Shown here one piece after another: positions 28,601 through 36,537 of a stretch of DNA of 64,000 nt. Made by a program: the position numbers and the translations under genes. The first letter of the stretch is position 1, and every line of letters begins with the position of its first letter. Origin of the DNA: Amyelois transitella (taxonomy: Eukaryota; Arthropoda; Insecta; Lepidoptera; Pyralidae); contig NC_083513.1 in the NCBI RefSeq assembly GCF_032362555.1, forward strand, positions 5,084,001 through 5,148,000, read 5' to 3'. The notes below the pieces were generated by a model. That model did no database searches, had not been told where the DNA came from, and worked only from the letters and a program-made list of their open reading frames with translations.

Positions 28601-31600
28601 GCGGTTTTCACTAATAGAAAGAGTATTTTCTCCGACAGGTTTTTATATATAATTGAAATACATTGAAACTATATTAGCTGAGTTATAGCGATTTATGTCC
28701 AAGAAGTCAGAAAAAAAATCTAATTGAAGATTGCATTTGTGCGTGCGCCGCTTATACCGTTGGATACAAGTAAGAACAATGTATAGCAAAAACATTGGTC
28801 TTTATTAGTTCTACAAAAAAGTCCGCGATGACATATATCCAGCTTTTTTATTTAAGTCACAAAAACTACTTTTCTGTATTAAAAAAACATTTAATTCGTT
28901 GGGTGATGTTTAACTGGTGATATAACCAATAATACATATATCCTTATCAAAATAAGTAAGTTCATCATCACGAGCATTTAATTTAGATTATTTTTGCAGT
29001 TTACAGTGTGTTATTTAGACATATAGTTTAGGAGATATCACGATATTAGTATTGCGGCACGGTACGGGCCGGCCGCGGCGGCGGGGGCAGCGTCCCTATA
29101 AATAGCGTAGGGGGGGCGATCAAAGAGTCGTTGCGGGGAAACGACAAAGGAAGAAGAATAGATCCGCGACTAACCCGGCAAAGTCGCAGAAAGTGTCAAG
29201 CGCCCCAAAGCGCAAGACCCCTGCCCCCTCCCAAGGCCCCTCAGGCCCCTCTCCCTCCTCCAACGCGCCGAAGCCAAAGGCGCCTCCACCCATAATCATT
29301 CACGACTCAAAAATCTGGGAGTCGTTGTCTAAGTCTCTGGCTTCTAGCCAGATCAATTATACCAAGGCGCAGAGATGCGCCCTCGGTATAAGAGTAACCA
29401 CTCAATTTCTCGCCGACTACAAGGCGATCACTAGAACACTCAACGAGCGCCAGATCTCCTGGCACTCATTCACCCTCGAGGACGAGAGAGTCCTCCGCGC
29501 AGTCATCAAGCGCATCCCCGCCGAAATCTCCACGGACTTCATCCGGGAGTCACTGACGGCCCAGTCCCTCCCCGTCCGGGAAGTCCACCGGATGTTTAAG
29601 GGGAAGAACCCACGGGTACCATACGACATGGTACTCGTCGTCCTGGACCTCTCCCCGGAAGGGAAGAAAATTTTCCAAGTCAAACAGGTGGCCGGCCTCT
29701 CTGGCTGCCTAGTAGAACCCCCCCGCCGCAGAGGAGTAATTGGGCAGTGTCACAACTGCCAAAATTACGGCCACTCGGCGCGGAACTGCCACGCGCGGCC
29801 GAGGTGCGTTAAGTGCCTAGGCGATCACTCCACTACGGAGTGCAAGCGCACCCGCGACGCTCCGGGAGAACCGGCTTGCGTTCTCTGCGGGGCCAACGGA
29901 CACCCTGCCAACTGGCGCGGTTGCCCGAAAGCCCCCAGAACAAAGCCGGCCCCACCCGGAGCTAGCAACTCCCGCAGGCCCCAAGCCTCCCCCCCTGCAG
30001 TCGGCAATCAAGCCGACTTCCCAGCCCTAAGGCAGAAACCCTCTGTTTCTGCCAACCTAAGCCAAGCCCCTCAGGCAAGGCAAAACTATGCCGCCGCATT
30101 AAGCGGCGGCTCCCCTCCATCCCGCCAGCCCGTTCCGGCTCCTGGCCCTATCCCTGCCCCTAGTAGAAAGGCGGCCCCAAAGCCCCCGAGCCCCCGCAAC
30201 GCAACCTCCGAGGAAGCGGTCGACATCTGTATGGACGTGCTCGACTCAATCGACCTGGACATGGTCGAAGAGATCGGCCACGCCCTCATCCAAGCCGGTA
30301 ACGATTGGAAAGCCCGACTTCGGGTGATCCGTCACTACCGGAACGAGATCGATAGGATCTCTAGGGTCCAAATCCCCAGTCACCTCCTCCCTCAGCAACC
30401 GTAATGGGTAGTACGAATCTGAGGCACAAACCCCGCTCGCTGACGCTGGCTTTCTTCAACGCCAACGGCAAAATGTTAGACCAGAGGACCGAGATCTCCC
30501 GGTACCTCACCCAACACCAGGTCGACATTCTCCTTGTGCAGGAAACATTCTTAAAACCTTCCATCCGAAACCCGCGCATCTCTAACTACAACATCATTAG
30601 AGACGATAGATTAGATACCGCCAGAGGCGGGACTCTAATTTATTATAAGCGCTCCCTGCACTGTGTGCGCCTGGACCCACCCTCTCTCACAAACATGGAG
30701 TGCTCGCTCATGAGGATAGCGATGTCTGGGCATTCCCCGATCGTTATTGCCTCAGTCTACCTCAGCCCAAACCGCTCATTGCTGCGGAGTGATCTCGAAA
30801 CCTTGTTATCCATAGGTAATGCCACCATACTAGCTGGTGATTTCAACAGCAAGCATACCAGATGGAACTCCCTCACCAACTCCACAAACGGAGAAATACT
30901 AACTCAACTCGAGGAGTCTCTGGACTTTGACGTAATAGCCCCACTAGCCCCGACCCGGTACCCCGGTGTAGTCGACCAAAACCCCAGTGTCCTTGACTTT
31001 GCAATCCTAAAGAACATCACCCTTCAGGTGTGCTCTATAGAGGTGCACTCAGAGCTTCACTCTGACCACAGACCTGTCCTCCTCCAGTTAGGTGAGGCCG
31101 ACAATGGCCGTTCAGCGCACACAAGGACGGTAACGGACTGGAAGAAACTCGCAAGAGTCCTCGACCAACCGTCGCCTGACTTGGATGCGATCCCCGACCG
31201 CATATCTTCGCCCTCCGAGGCAGACCTTGCGATCTCGGCGGTCACAAGTCGCTTGCGATCAGCCGTTAACGACTGCTCCAGGCAGGTCCCATCCATGGAT
31301 CCAACCCATAGATTCGAACTGCCGGAGGACGCGCGCGCCTTGTTGACAGCCAAGAACGCCGCCCAAAGACGCTACGATCTCTACCCCACCGAAGAGGCCC
31401 GCTCGACCATGCGCCGTCTCCAACGTCAAGTTGGGGAGCGCATGCGAGAGCTCAGGGACGAACGGTGGGGTAACTTCCTCTCCGAGATCAGACCCTCCCA
31501 CGTCGCCTACTGGCGCGTCGCCCGATCTCTACGATGCGATCAAATCGCGTCGACACCCCCTCTCACCCGCCCCGACGGCTCCATCGCTTTCGATGACGAC

Positions 31601-33580
31601 GAAAAAGCTGAATGCCTAGCAGACAGCCTGGAGAGCCAATGCTCTCCTAGTCTCGAGCCAGTAGACCCGATACACGAGCAAGAGGTGGAGTCGCACGTCG
31701 CGAGCGTAATCTCCGAGGCGTCGATCCCGCCTACCATCCCGCTCGCCCCCACCACCTTAGAAGAGGTCCAATCCATCATTAAGTCCCTCAAGATCCGGAA
31801 GGCCCCTGGGGCCGACGGAGTCTCAAACAGCGTGCTCAAACGCCTCCCCGAAACCTTATTACTGCTGCTGGTATGCATCTTCAATGCTTGCCTAGCTAAC
31901 TGCACCTTCCCTAACGCCTGGAAACAAGCGACAGTAATAGGAATCCCCAAGCCCGGAAAGGACCTCAAAAACCCAGTTTCATATCGGCCAATCAGCCTTC
32001 TCAGCTGCATAGGCAAGATATATGAGAGGATCTTAGCGATCCGACTCAGGGACTACACCGACTCCCTCGACCTCCTCCCAAACGAGCAGATGGGCTTTCG
32101 CGCTAAACACTCCTGCGCCAACCAACTGCACCGCATCACAGAGCACATCCTCAGAAACCGCCCTCGCGGCCGGCAGACGGGGGCGCTCTTCTTCGACGTA
32201 GCGAAGGCGTTCGACAAAGTCTGGCACGCCGGCTTGATCGCCAAGCTGGCCAACCTACAACTGCCAGACAGTCTCGTGCGCATCATCAGAGACTTTTTGT
32301 CGAATCGCACTTTTCGCTATAGAGTGGAAGGCTGCCTCTCGAGCCCCCATCCCATAAAAGCCGGAGTCCCTCAAGGCTCAGTGCTATCCCCCATCCTGTA
32401 CGCCCTGTACACCAACGACGTCCCCAAAATTCCCCAAGTGGAACTCGCTCTATTCGCCGATGACACGGCCCTCTTCACCTCCGACACACGACGTGAAACC
32501 ATTTCCAAACGACTCCAGCTAGCTGCTAACGCACTTGGGGAGTGGTTTAGGAAATGGAGGATCGAAGTGAACCCCGAAAAGAGTACGGCAGTATTCTTCT
32601 CCCAAGACCCCCGCGGTGCCACCAGGCCTTCAGCCTACAGCACCCGATCCCCCCTGACGCCGATATCTTTGTTTGGAAAGTCCATCCAGTGGGCCAGACA
32701 AGCCAAGTATCTGGGTGTCACCCTCGACAGTGGGATGACTTTCGGACCTCACATCCAGAAAGTCAGAAACCGAGCTGCCTTCTTCCTCGGCAGACTCACG
32801 CCCATGATAGGCAACGCAAAGATGTCGCTTAGAAATAAGTTGACTCTTTACAAGTTGTGCATCCGCCCCGTCCTGACCTACGCTAGCGTTGTATTCGCAC
32901 ACGCAGCCCCCTCCCACATCGAAAAACTCCAACGTATCCAAAACAGGTTCGCGCGGAGAGCCACGGGTTCGCCCCTGGGTCTTCGAACACGCGACCTGCA
33001 CAGGGACTTGGAGCTCCCCACAATAGCAGACTTTCTCAAAGGCGTGTCGGAGCGCTATTTTGAAAAAGCTGCCACCCACCCCAACCCTCTGGTGGTCCAG
33101 GCCGCAGACTACACACCAAGACCAGACGCCCCGTTGCGCCGCCGACGCCCGAGGAATGTCCTCCACGATCCGGACGACCCCATCACGGTTGCCAACCGCC
33201 CCCCCGATAACCCTGCGCCCGCCAGGAGGCAAGGTTATCGATACCGTCCCCATCGCGCCCACCGGAACAGGGCGCGAAGAAGTAGGAACAGTAGCTCTTT
33301 TACCAGGTACCGCAATGTACCAGGGCGCTTCACGCCGACACGTTAGGCCCCTAAGGCAGGCTAGTCAAGATTAGAACCCATAAGGTTGAGCGTTGCATCC
33401 GCTCGCGAGTTTGCATTGCTCGCATTGCTCAAAGGCAAAGTCCAAGGCCGAGGTTCGTCCCAACTGGGAGCCCCTTGCGCGCTTTTGCCGAAAAGGCTGT
33501 TAGGAGGAGCGTCAAGCCCTCGCCTAAAAATGTCCCGCTGTAATAGTGAATGCCCCTCAGGCAAACTATGTTCTCATAGT

Positions 33581-33628
<48 letters not shown>

Positions 33629-36537
33629 GATCAAAGAAGAGTCACAGAAACCAAAAAACATTTTAATATTTTAAACGCGGTTAAGGGAAAGAGAAGTTAT
33701 TGTGAATTGAAAATTAGTATCCAATATGTGTTGGTGCGTTGACTGTATTTGTCGAAGTAGCGGGATACACGCAAACGAAGTTGCGCGGGTCAGCTAGTGT
33801 ATATATGTACTTTTATATAAAAGAGAATACTGACTGGTTGACAGACATATCAACGCATAGCCCAAACCGCTGCAATGTCTAGAGATTTGAAATTTGACAA
33901 CAAGCCTGGTCTAGGGCACATAATGTAAGAGAAGATTTCCCAAAATCACTCGGATACAGGAATTAACGGGATTTTATACTCACTCTTCTATTTTTTAGTG
34001 TTCAAAGTTACTCTATACCTCAGAATTTAAATAAACAGACTACACATTTGTAACTCATGAGTCAGGAATAGGCTATTTGACAAAGTTCTAAAAAATATCT
34101 TAGGGTATTTATTTGTTTATAAGAAGCCCTACAAAAATACTTTTCTGCCTTTATTACAGCTATTTTATTAAAAAATCGAAAAAGAAAATGAAATATTCAA
34201 ATATGCCGCCAAAACGCGACTTTTAGCAATATGGCGGCCATGGCATGCTGTGATGTAAATTTCGTGTAAATATCATACAAAGCTTGTTGGTGTTTCGAAA
34301 AGTTTTGATTTTCTCTTGTTTTATTTAACTTGTGCCACGTCATATGTGTGAAAATTATTAAAATGAGTTCCTATAAATGTTGTGCAGTGCCTCAATGCAC
34401 TAATACAACAATAAAATCTCCTACGAAACTGTTTTTTTCTATGCCGATGGATTTGAATATTCGCAAGAAGTGGTTTCAGATCATGATCTAAGATCAGTGG
34501 TTACCAAGATATACTTATATTGATGTTTTCACATTCCTCAGTTCGGCAGCATAGAAATCTGGATTGTCTTTGAAGAAGACGCCAACCATTATTGCGTTCA
34601 CTTTTGGTAGGTTTCGACTGTCAGCTTTCGCGGAATTGGTTTCCATTATTAAATACCTATGTTATCTGAGTAATCCTGAGCGATCAAACACTTATAAAAT
34701 CTTGAAAAATAATAGCGAACACTAAGGAACGGTACGATCCACAGTCTGTTTATGGATAATTGACGTCATAATAGAAATAGCCAATCACGTTCGTTTTTAG
34801 TCACGTGACAGCTGCATATAAAAACCTAATTTTCTGAGACGGATTTTGTTTAAATAATGCAATATTTTTATCTCGCGTTATTACAAATCGCTCCAAAAAA
34901 ATAATATTAAGACTGATGACATAAAAGAAATGTATATTTTTAATACAGTCAAATAGCCTATTAGCAGGTACTGTGGTTCATGTGTTGTTGATTACAAAAA
35001 TAGGTGACACCTGCAAGATATATTTGGAATGACAAACATTCAACCATACAGTTTCATTGCACGAATACCTTCGCGTCGCCAAACAGGTTAGTAAGCCCTA
35101 CGGACGTCCGTTTTAAACGTAATTTAAAAACGGCCTTACTCACCCGGTATGGCCATGCCAAGTTCAAGGTATTCCTTGACTGAGGGACTGAGGAAGGCGT
35201 GGGGAGCGGGGGCGGCGTCTTCCTCGGGCTCTGGAGCATCCAGGGCTTGCGCGGGCTCCCTAGCGACTGATGAACTGTCCGCGCGAACCCTCTTTATTCG
35301 AGCACCTTCTTCGGAACATCCTAAAATTAACAAAGAACATTCTAAGAGACATAGTTATTGAAAAATGTACTTTTCTGATATCCTTATATTTTTACCAGTA
35401 AAGGTAATTTGCATTTCCATATCATATTCATATACAAATATATTATACTTTTACTTTTGCGCACTGGTTCGCTACAATTGCGCAAAGATTTTTTACACCA
35501 TCATAATGAATCATTATTTTAACAAGGCGCGTTGAAATCTTTTACTCAAACGTACTTACTATAACTTAACTAGCAAGAAAACTTTTGTGTTGTTACACAG
35601 AAACAACATGCCCACAAAATAAGAGACATTGAAAACTTCCAACGTTGCTTTGGCAAGTTGTTTACGTATCATTCTAACAAAACTCTTCAAGCTTTTTTGA
35701 ATAAATCCTTATCTTTAAGATATCTACGTACTTATTTGTATCAAATTCCGGTAAGTAATGAAACGGTTACAAGAAGTGTTAAGTACTTTTCGATTAACGA
35801 CGTAACCTGTTCTATTTCTACAGTCATAATGATATACAAGTTAGTTACTTGAGTACGGTGAACGAGTGGTTAATGTATCCAAATAGTAATCAATGATAAT
35901 GTCAATGACTTTTTCTTGAGTTACAAAATAAGTATTTTGAACGCTAACCGACGCTTTTACGGTTAAAGAAAACTTCGTCACGTTTAGGTTCTAAATAGTC
36001 CAAGCTTGTTCTGTTTTTTACAAATAATGTGGGTTCACAGGTCAGCTGGCAGCTGTTACCTAATTTCCTCTTTCTTGCAGTGTAGGAAGTATGCAGAGAT
36101 CGTGGCAAGTGGAAAGAGGTAGTCTCTGCCCGAAGGGGTCTCCGGGGAAGAGGCGTGATTTTATGTATGTATGTAGTATGTATGTAGTAGTCATAGGTTT
36201 ACTGCACTTTTCCCACGGACGATGCGTTCGGGCAAAAGTCAGAAGGCTTTATCCTTTTAGGGGTATATAGAATCAATAATCACAAGTTTGGCTGAATGGC
36301 TTTATGATAGAATTGAACTTTACAATGTTCACCAAAAGCCTAAAAGAAGAATCCTTAAAAGCTTCTACATGAGGAATGCTATCATGAAAATAATTCCTTG
36401 ATAAGTCTCAAGGAATATATACTTTTAAAAAATACATGCATATTATGAAATAGTTACTAATAAAAACAATAATTACCTGTGATTGTAAAATAAGATATCA
36501 ACACTGCTGACAATACACTCAGAACTCTTCCCTTCAT
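13678..36537 (-). CDS. Secreted single-CBM14 chitin-binding protein (CPAP1-type)
   Basis: Four exons on the minus strand join without a frame break: 36537-36477, 35320-35144, 15510-15400 and 13907-13678, giving 192 residues. Exon 1 begins ATG at 36537 and encodes a hydrophobic signal peptide (about residues 1-20). An acidic, Ala/Pro-rich linker follows. Residues 99-153 form one type-2 chitin-binding (CBM14/peritrophin A) domain with cysteines at 99, 115, 121, 132, 145 and 153, in the family spacing, with WHYCD and SCDWWFNVRC motifs. A short basic tail (RRRRK) ends the protein. Proteins of this build (cuticular proteins analogous to peritrophins with one domain) are secreted by cuticle-forming epithelia and bind chitin; that role is inferred from the family. 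Every junction falls after the first base of a codon. Intron 2 is 19.6 kb and packed with transposons. I cannot say which CPAP1 paralogue it is. Confidence 0.9.
18490..18860 (-). repeat. tRNA-derived SINE
   Basis: On the minus strand the head starts near 18860 with an A-box-like GTGATCGAAGCGG and a B box GGTTCGAATCCC (18803-18814 on the plus strand as GGGATTCGAACC). These are the internal RNA polymerase III promoter parts of a tRNA-derived SINE. The body (blocks around CATGGTTACATATTCAGTTAC and GACCTCCGTAACCTTTGCAGG) recurs in fragments elsewhere in the window. Confidence 0.65.
19517..19829. mobile_element. Short TIR element (MITE)
   Basis: The 11-bp inverted ends TAGGGTTGCCA (19526-19536) and TGGCAACCCTA (19809-19819) enclose about 270 bases with no open frame. 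GTAAGTA occurs just outside both ends (19517-19523 and 19823-19829), consistent with a 7-8 bp target duplication as in hAT-like elements, though two to three bases separate it from the ends. The superfamily is therefore only a guess. Confidence 0.5.
20201..20460 (+). mobile_element. Dispersed repeat family B, copy 1 (CTAG-ended)
   Basis: It begins AAAGCTGAAGATTTTG, runs through GAACGCGCTAATCTCAGGAA and CGAGGAAGGCTTTAGG, and ends near GTCGCGGGCACAGGTAG. Two further copies lie at 58398-58648 and 62056-62316, both ending GGGCACAGCTAG. The shared CTAG end suggests a Helitron-like non-autonomous family. There is no coding sequence. Confidence 0.6.
22801..22826. repeat. Short tandem repeat (ACTA/ACTG)n
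   Basis: Imperfect tetranucleotide repeats of TAAC/TGAC type, about six units long. Confidence 0.6.
23140..23690 (-). pseudogene. Tc1/mariner-type transposase relic
   Basis: Minus-strand translation gives, in order but in different frames, a helix-turn-helix-like stretch (MVEQYENNGF...TRTFAEQF, about 23675-23600), a FARQYLDFDWNTAIFTDKK-like stretch (about 23510-23440) that resembles the DDE strand with its first Asp, and GRISVNMWGWMSAAGPGEQM (about 23360-23300) followed by LEETMLPTVRCIYPIDDMQY. This order is that of Tc1-like transposases. Stops and frame changes between the pieces, and loss of the C-terminal catalytic region, make it non-functional. I did not find terminal inverted repeats. 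Confidence 0.75.
24512..24726. repeat. Fold-back (long inverted repeat) element
   Basis: Arms at 24528-24597 and 24641-24710 are reverse complements with only a few mismatches, around a 43-base centre. Weaker pairing extends outward to about 24512 and 24726. There are no open frames. It ends directly beside the Helitron-like element starting at 24728. Confidence 0.75.
24728..24911 (+). mobile_element. Short Helitron-like non-autonomous element
   Basis: It starts TCACTACATAGTATAAAACA and ends in a GC-rich hairpin followed by CTAG (24908-24911), with no coding capacity. The copy at 5238-5424 is the same family in reverse, and 28513 begins a third copy with the same first 28 bases. Confidence 0.65.
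26985..27300 (+). repeat. Dispersed repeat, family A
   Basis: It contains inverted and direct pieces of family A: CTTTTACGACATCCATGGGA (27010-27029), CTATTCTTTTTTGTATTGGTG, CCTGTCACTATTTGAATCTC and GGCTCTGTCTACCCCGCAAGG. It ends in an ATGTATGTATGTATGT run near 27278-27296. Confidence 0.65.
28000..28245 (-). repeat. Dispersed repeat, family A (reverse)
   Basis: It begins with ATCCCTTGCGGGGTAAACAG, runs through TTCAAATAGTGTCAGGTTGC, then CTTTTACGACATCCACGGGG, and ends GTGCCGGGAACCACACGG. This is the reverse arrangement of the blocks seen at 1235-1420 and 27120-27300. Confidence 0.65.
28425..28505. repeat. SINE-like fragment
   Basis: Blocks GATCGTGGCAAGTGGAAAGA and GGTAGTCTCTGCCTACCCCT recur at about 36090-36170, and in reverse at about 17985-18035. 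This is a short dispersed repeat piece. Confidence 0.5.
29106..30404 (+). CDS. Jockey-type ORF1 (gag-like, zinc knuckles), no start ATG
   Basis: The frame is open from 29106 (after a TAG at 29103) to the TAA at 30402. It encodes a Pro/Ser/Lys-rich N-terminal region, then the domain that precedes zinc knuckles in Jockey-clade ORF1 proteins, then three knuckles. Counting from codon 29193, these are C186-C199, C205-C217 and C229-C244. A Pro-rich region and a short C-terminal helix-like end follow. ORF1 proteins bind the element RNA. No ATG precedes the conserved part: the first in-frame ATG is at 29592, inside the pre-knuckle domain. The copy is therefore probably 5' truncated or has lost its start. 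The stop overlaps the ORF2 start as TAATG. Confidence 0.85.
   Translation, partial: RRGGDQRVVAGKRQRKKNRSATNPAKSQKVSSAPKRKTPAPSQGPSGPSPSSNAPKPKAPPPIIIHDSKIWESLSKSLASSQINYTKAQRCALGIRVTTQFLADYKAITRTLNERQISWHSFTLEDERVLRAVIKRIPAEISTDFIRESLTAQSLPVREVHRMFKGKNPRVPYDMVLVVLDLSPEGKKIFQVKQVAGLSGCLVEPPRRRGVIGQCHNCQNYGHSARNCHARPRCVKCLGDHSTTECKRTRDAPGEPACVLCGANGHPANWRGCPKAPRTKPAPPGASNSRRPQASPPAVGNQADFPALRQKPSVSANLSQAPQARQNYAAALSGGSPPSRQPVPAPGPIPAPSRKAAPKPPSPRNATSEEAVDICMDVLDSIDLDMVEEIGHALIQAGNDWKARLRVIRHYRNEIDRISRVQIPSHLLPQQP
29117..33637 (+). mobile_element. Jockey-clade LINE, near-complete, with poly(A)
   Basis: A non-LTR retrotransposon with ORF1 (CCHC knuckles) and ORF2 (endonuclease plus reverse transcriptase, no RNase H seen) ends in 46 A residues (33582-33627). 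The ten bases CGATCAAAGA occur right after the poly(A) (33628-33637) and at 29117-29126, so they are a candidate target-site duplication; the element proper would then be 29127-33627. Its GC-rich coding sequence contrasts sharply with the AT-rich host intron. Both frames lack internal stops, which points to a recent insertion. It lies antisense to the host gene. The GC-rich stretch at 29060-29116 could instead be more of its 5' UTR. Confidence 0.85.
30404..33346 (+). CDS. Jockey-type ORF2: AP endonuclease and reverse transcriptase
   Basis: 980 residues with no internal stop. Residues about 13-228 are an apurinic-type endonuclease with N21 in FFNANG, E47 in QETF, D146 in GDFN, and the SDH triplet at 220-222. 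The reverse transcriptase spans roughly 460-740, with KAPGADGVS, YRPISLL, GFRAKHS, the first aspartate in DVAKAFDKVWH, GVPQGSVLSPIL and the catalytic FADD at 684-687, then KYLGVTLD. The C-terminal part is basic and Pro/Arg-rich, with no RNase H seen. These features nick target DNA and copy the element RNA by target-primed reverse transcription. The ATG overlaps the ORF1 stop (TAATG), the usual Jockey-type arrangement for reinitiation. All expected catalytic residues are present. Confidence 0.93.
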   Translation: MGSTNLRHKPRSLTLAFFNANGKMLDQRTEISRYLTQHQVDILLVQETFLKPSIRNPRISNYNIIRDDRLDTARGGTLIYYKRSLHCVRLDPPSLTNMECSLMRIAMSGHSPIVIASVYLSPNRSLLRSDLETLLSIGNATILAGDFNSKHTRWNSLTNSTNGEILTQLEESLDFDVIAPLAPTRYPGVVDQNPSVLDFAILKNITLQVCSIEVHSELHSDHRPVLLQLGEADNGRSAHTRTVTDWKKLARVLDQPSPDLDAIPDRISSPSEADLAISAVTSRLRSAVNDCSRQVPSMDPTHRFELPEDARALLTAKNAAQRRYDLYPTEEARSTMRRLQRQVGERMRELRDERWGNFLSEIRPSHVAYWRVARSLRCDQIASTPPLTRPDGSIAFDDDEKAECLADSLESQCSPSLEPVDPIHEQEVESHVASVISEASIPPTIPLAPTTLEEVQSIIKSLKIRKAPGADGVSNSVLKRLPETLLLLLVCIFNACLANCTFPNAWKQATVIGIPKPGKDLKNPVSYRPISLLSCIGKIYERILAIRLRDYTDSLDLLPNEQMGFRAKHSCANQLHRITEHILRNRPRGRQTGALFFDVAKAFDKVWHAGLIAKLANLQLPDSLVRIIRDFLSNRTFRYRVEGCLSSPHPIKAGVPQGSVLSPILYALYTNDVPKIPQVELALFADDTALFTSDTRRETISKRLQLAANALGEWFRKWRIEVNPEKSTAVFFSQDPRGATRPSAYSTRSPLTPISLFGKSIQWARQAKYLGVTLDSGMTFGPHIQKVRNRAAFFLGRLTPMIGNAKMSLRNKLTLYKLCIRPVLTYASVVFAHAAPSHIEKLQRIQNRFARRATGSPLGLRTRDLHRDLELPTIADFLKGVSERYFEKAATHPNPLVVQAADYTPRPDAPLRRRRPRNVLHDPDDPITVANRPPDNPAPARRQGYRYRPHRAHRNRARRSRNSSSFTRYRNVPGRFTPTR
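33804..33900 (+). repeat. Dispersed repeat family C
   Basis: ATATAAAAGAGAATACTGACTG followed by GACAGACATATCAACGCATA and CAAACCGCTG is matched by a diverged copy at about 26322-26400 (GACTGACATATCAACATACA, TAACCGCTGGG). Class unknown. Confidence 0.5.
34067..34962. mobile_element. TIR element carrying a THAP-like fragment
   Basis: Perfect 15-bp inverted repeats AATAGGCTATTTGAC (34067-34081) and GTCAAATAGCCTATT (34948-34962) bound about 0.9 kb. Inside is a short frame resembling the start of a THAP zinc finger (34363-34491). THAP domains are common in P-element-like and other transposases, so this looks like an internally deleted DNA transposon. A clear target-site duplication was not found. 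Confidence 0.55.
34363..34491 (+). pseudogene. Truncated THAP-domain N-terminus
   Basis: A 42-codon frame starts ATGAGTTCC and encodes MSSYKCCAVPQCTNTT then FFSMPMDLNIRKKWFQIM. The C-x-x-x-C pair and following FxxFP-like and RKKW motifs are those of the first half of a THAP zinc finger (C2CH). It stops at TAA before the second zinc-ligand pair, so it cannot fold as a complete THAP domain. It is most likely the broken start of a transposase gene, since it sits between 15-bp inverted repeats. Confidence 0.6.
36085..36360. repeat. SINE-like and family A fragments
   Basis: GCAGAGATCGTGGCAAGTGG and AGGTAGTCTCTGCCCGAAGG match 28430-28500. A decayed family A piece with GCTTTATGATAGAATTGAAC and GCCTAAAAGAAGAATCC follows at 36290-36350. 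Both lie in intron 1 of the chitin-binding gene. Confidence 0.5.

Larger units (their letters stand above)
28513..33797 (+). mobile_element. Helitron-like element split by a Jockey LINE
   Basis: The left end (28513) repeats the first 28 bases of the Helitron-like element at 24728, beginning TCACTACATAG. The right end (33780-33797) reads GTTGCGCGGGTCAGCTAG, a GC-rich CTAG terminus. Between them lie about 0.5 kb of AT-rich sequence, the Jockey element, and about 0.16 kb of AT-rich sequence. I infer one non-autonomous element interrupted by the LINE. Two unrelated fragments flanking the LINE is the alternative. Confidence 0.4.
15511..35143 (-). other. 19.6-kb intron rich in transposons
   Basis: This is intron 2 of the chitin-binding protein gene, with GT and AG ends on the minus strand. 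It holds the SINE, TIR element, Tc1-like relic, fold-back element, Helitron-like pieces, Jockey LINE and THAP-bearing element listed separately. Outside those (for example 15511-18480, 20470-22800 and 25000-26980) I see AT-rich sequence without genes. Confidence 0.8.

Noticed and set aside
29193-29195. GTG as the start codon of LINE ORF1
   Set aside because: GTG starts are not normal in animal genes; the frame is open further upstream, so this is simply an ORF without an ATG.
31540-33262. Long minus-strand frames opposite LINE ORF2
   Set aside because: These are antisense shadows of the GC-rich ORF2; none has a domain.
29127-33627. R1 or R2 rDNA-type element
   Set aside because: The poly(A) tail, ORF1 knuckle type and TAATG junction fit the Jockey clade, and the flanks are not rDNA.
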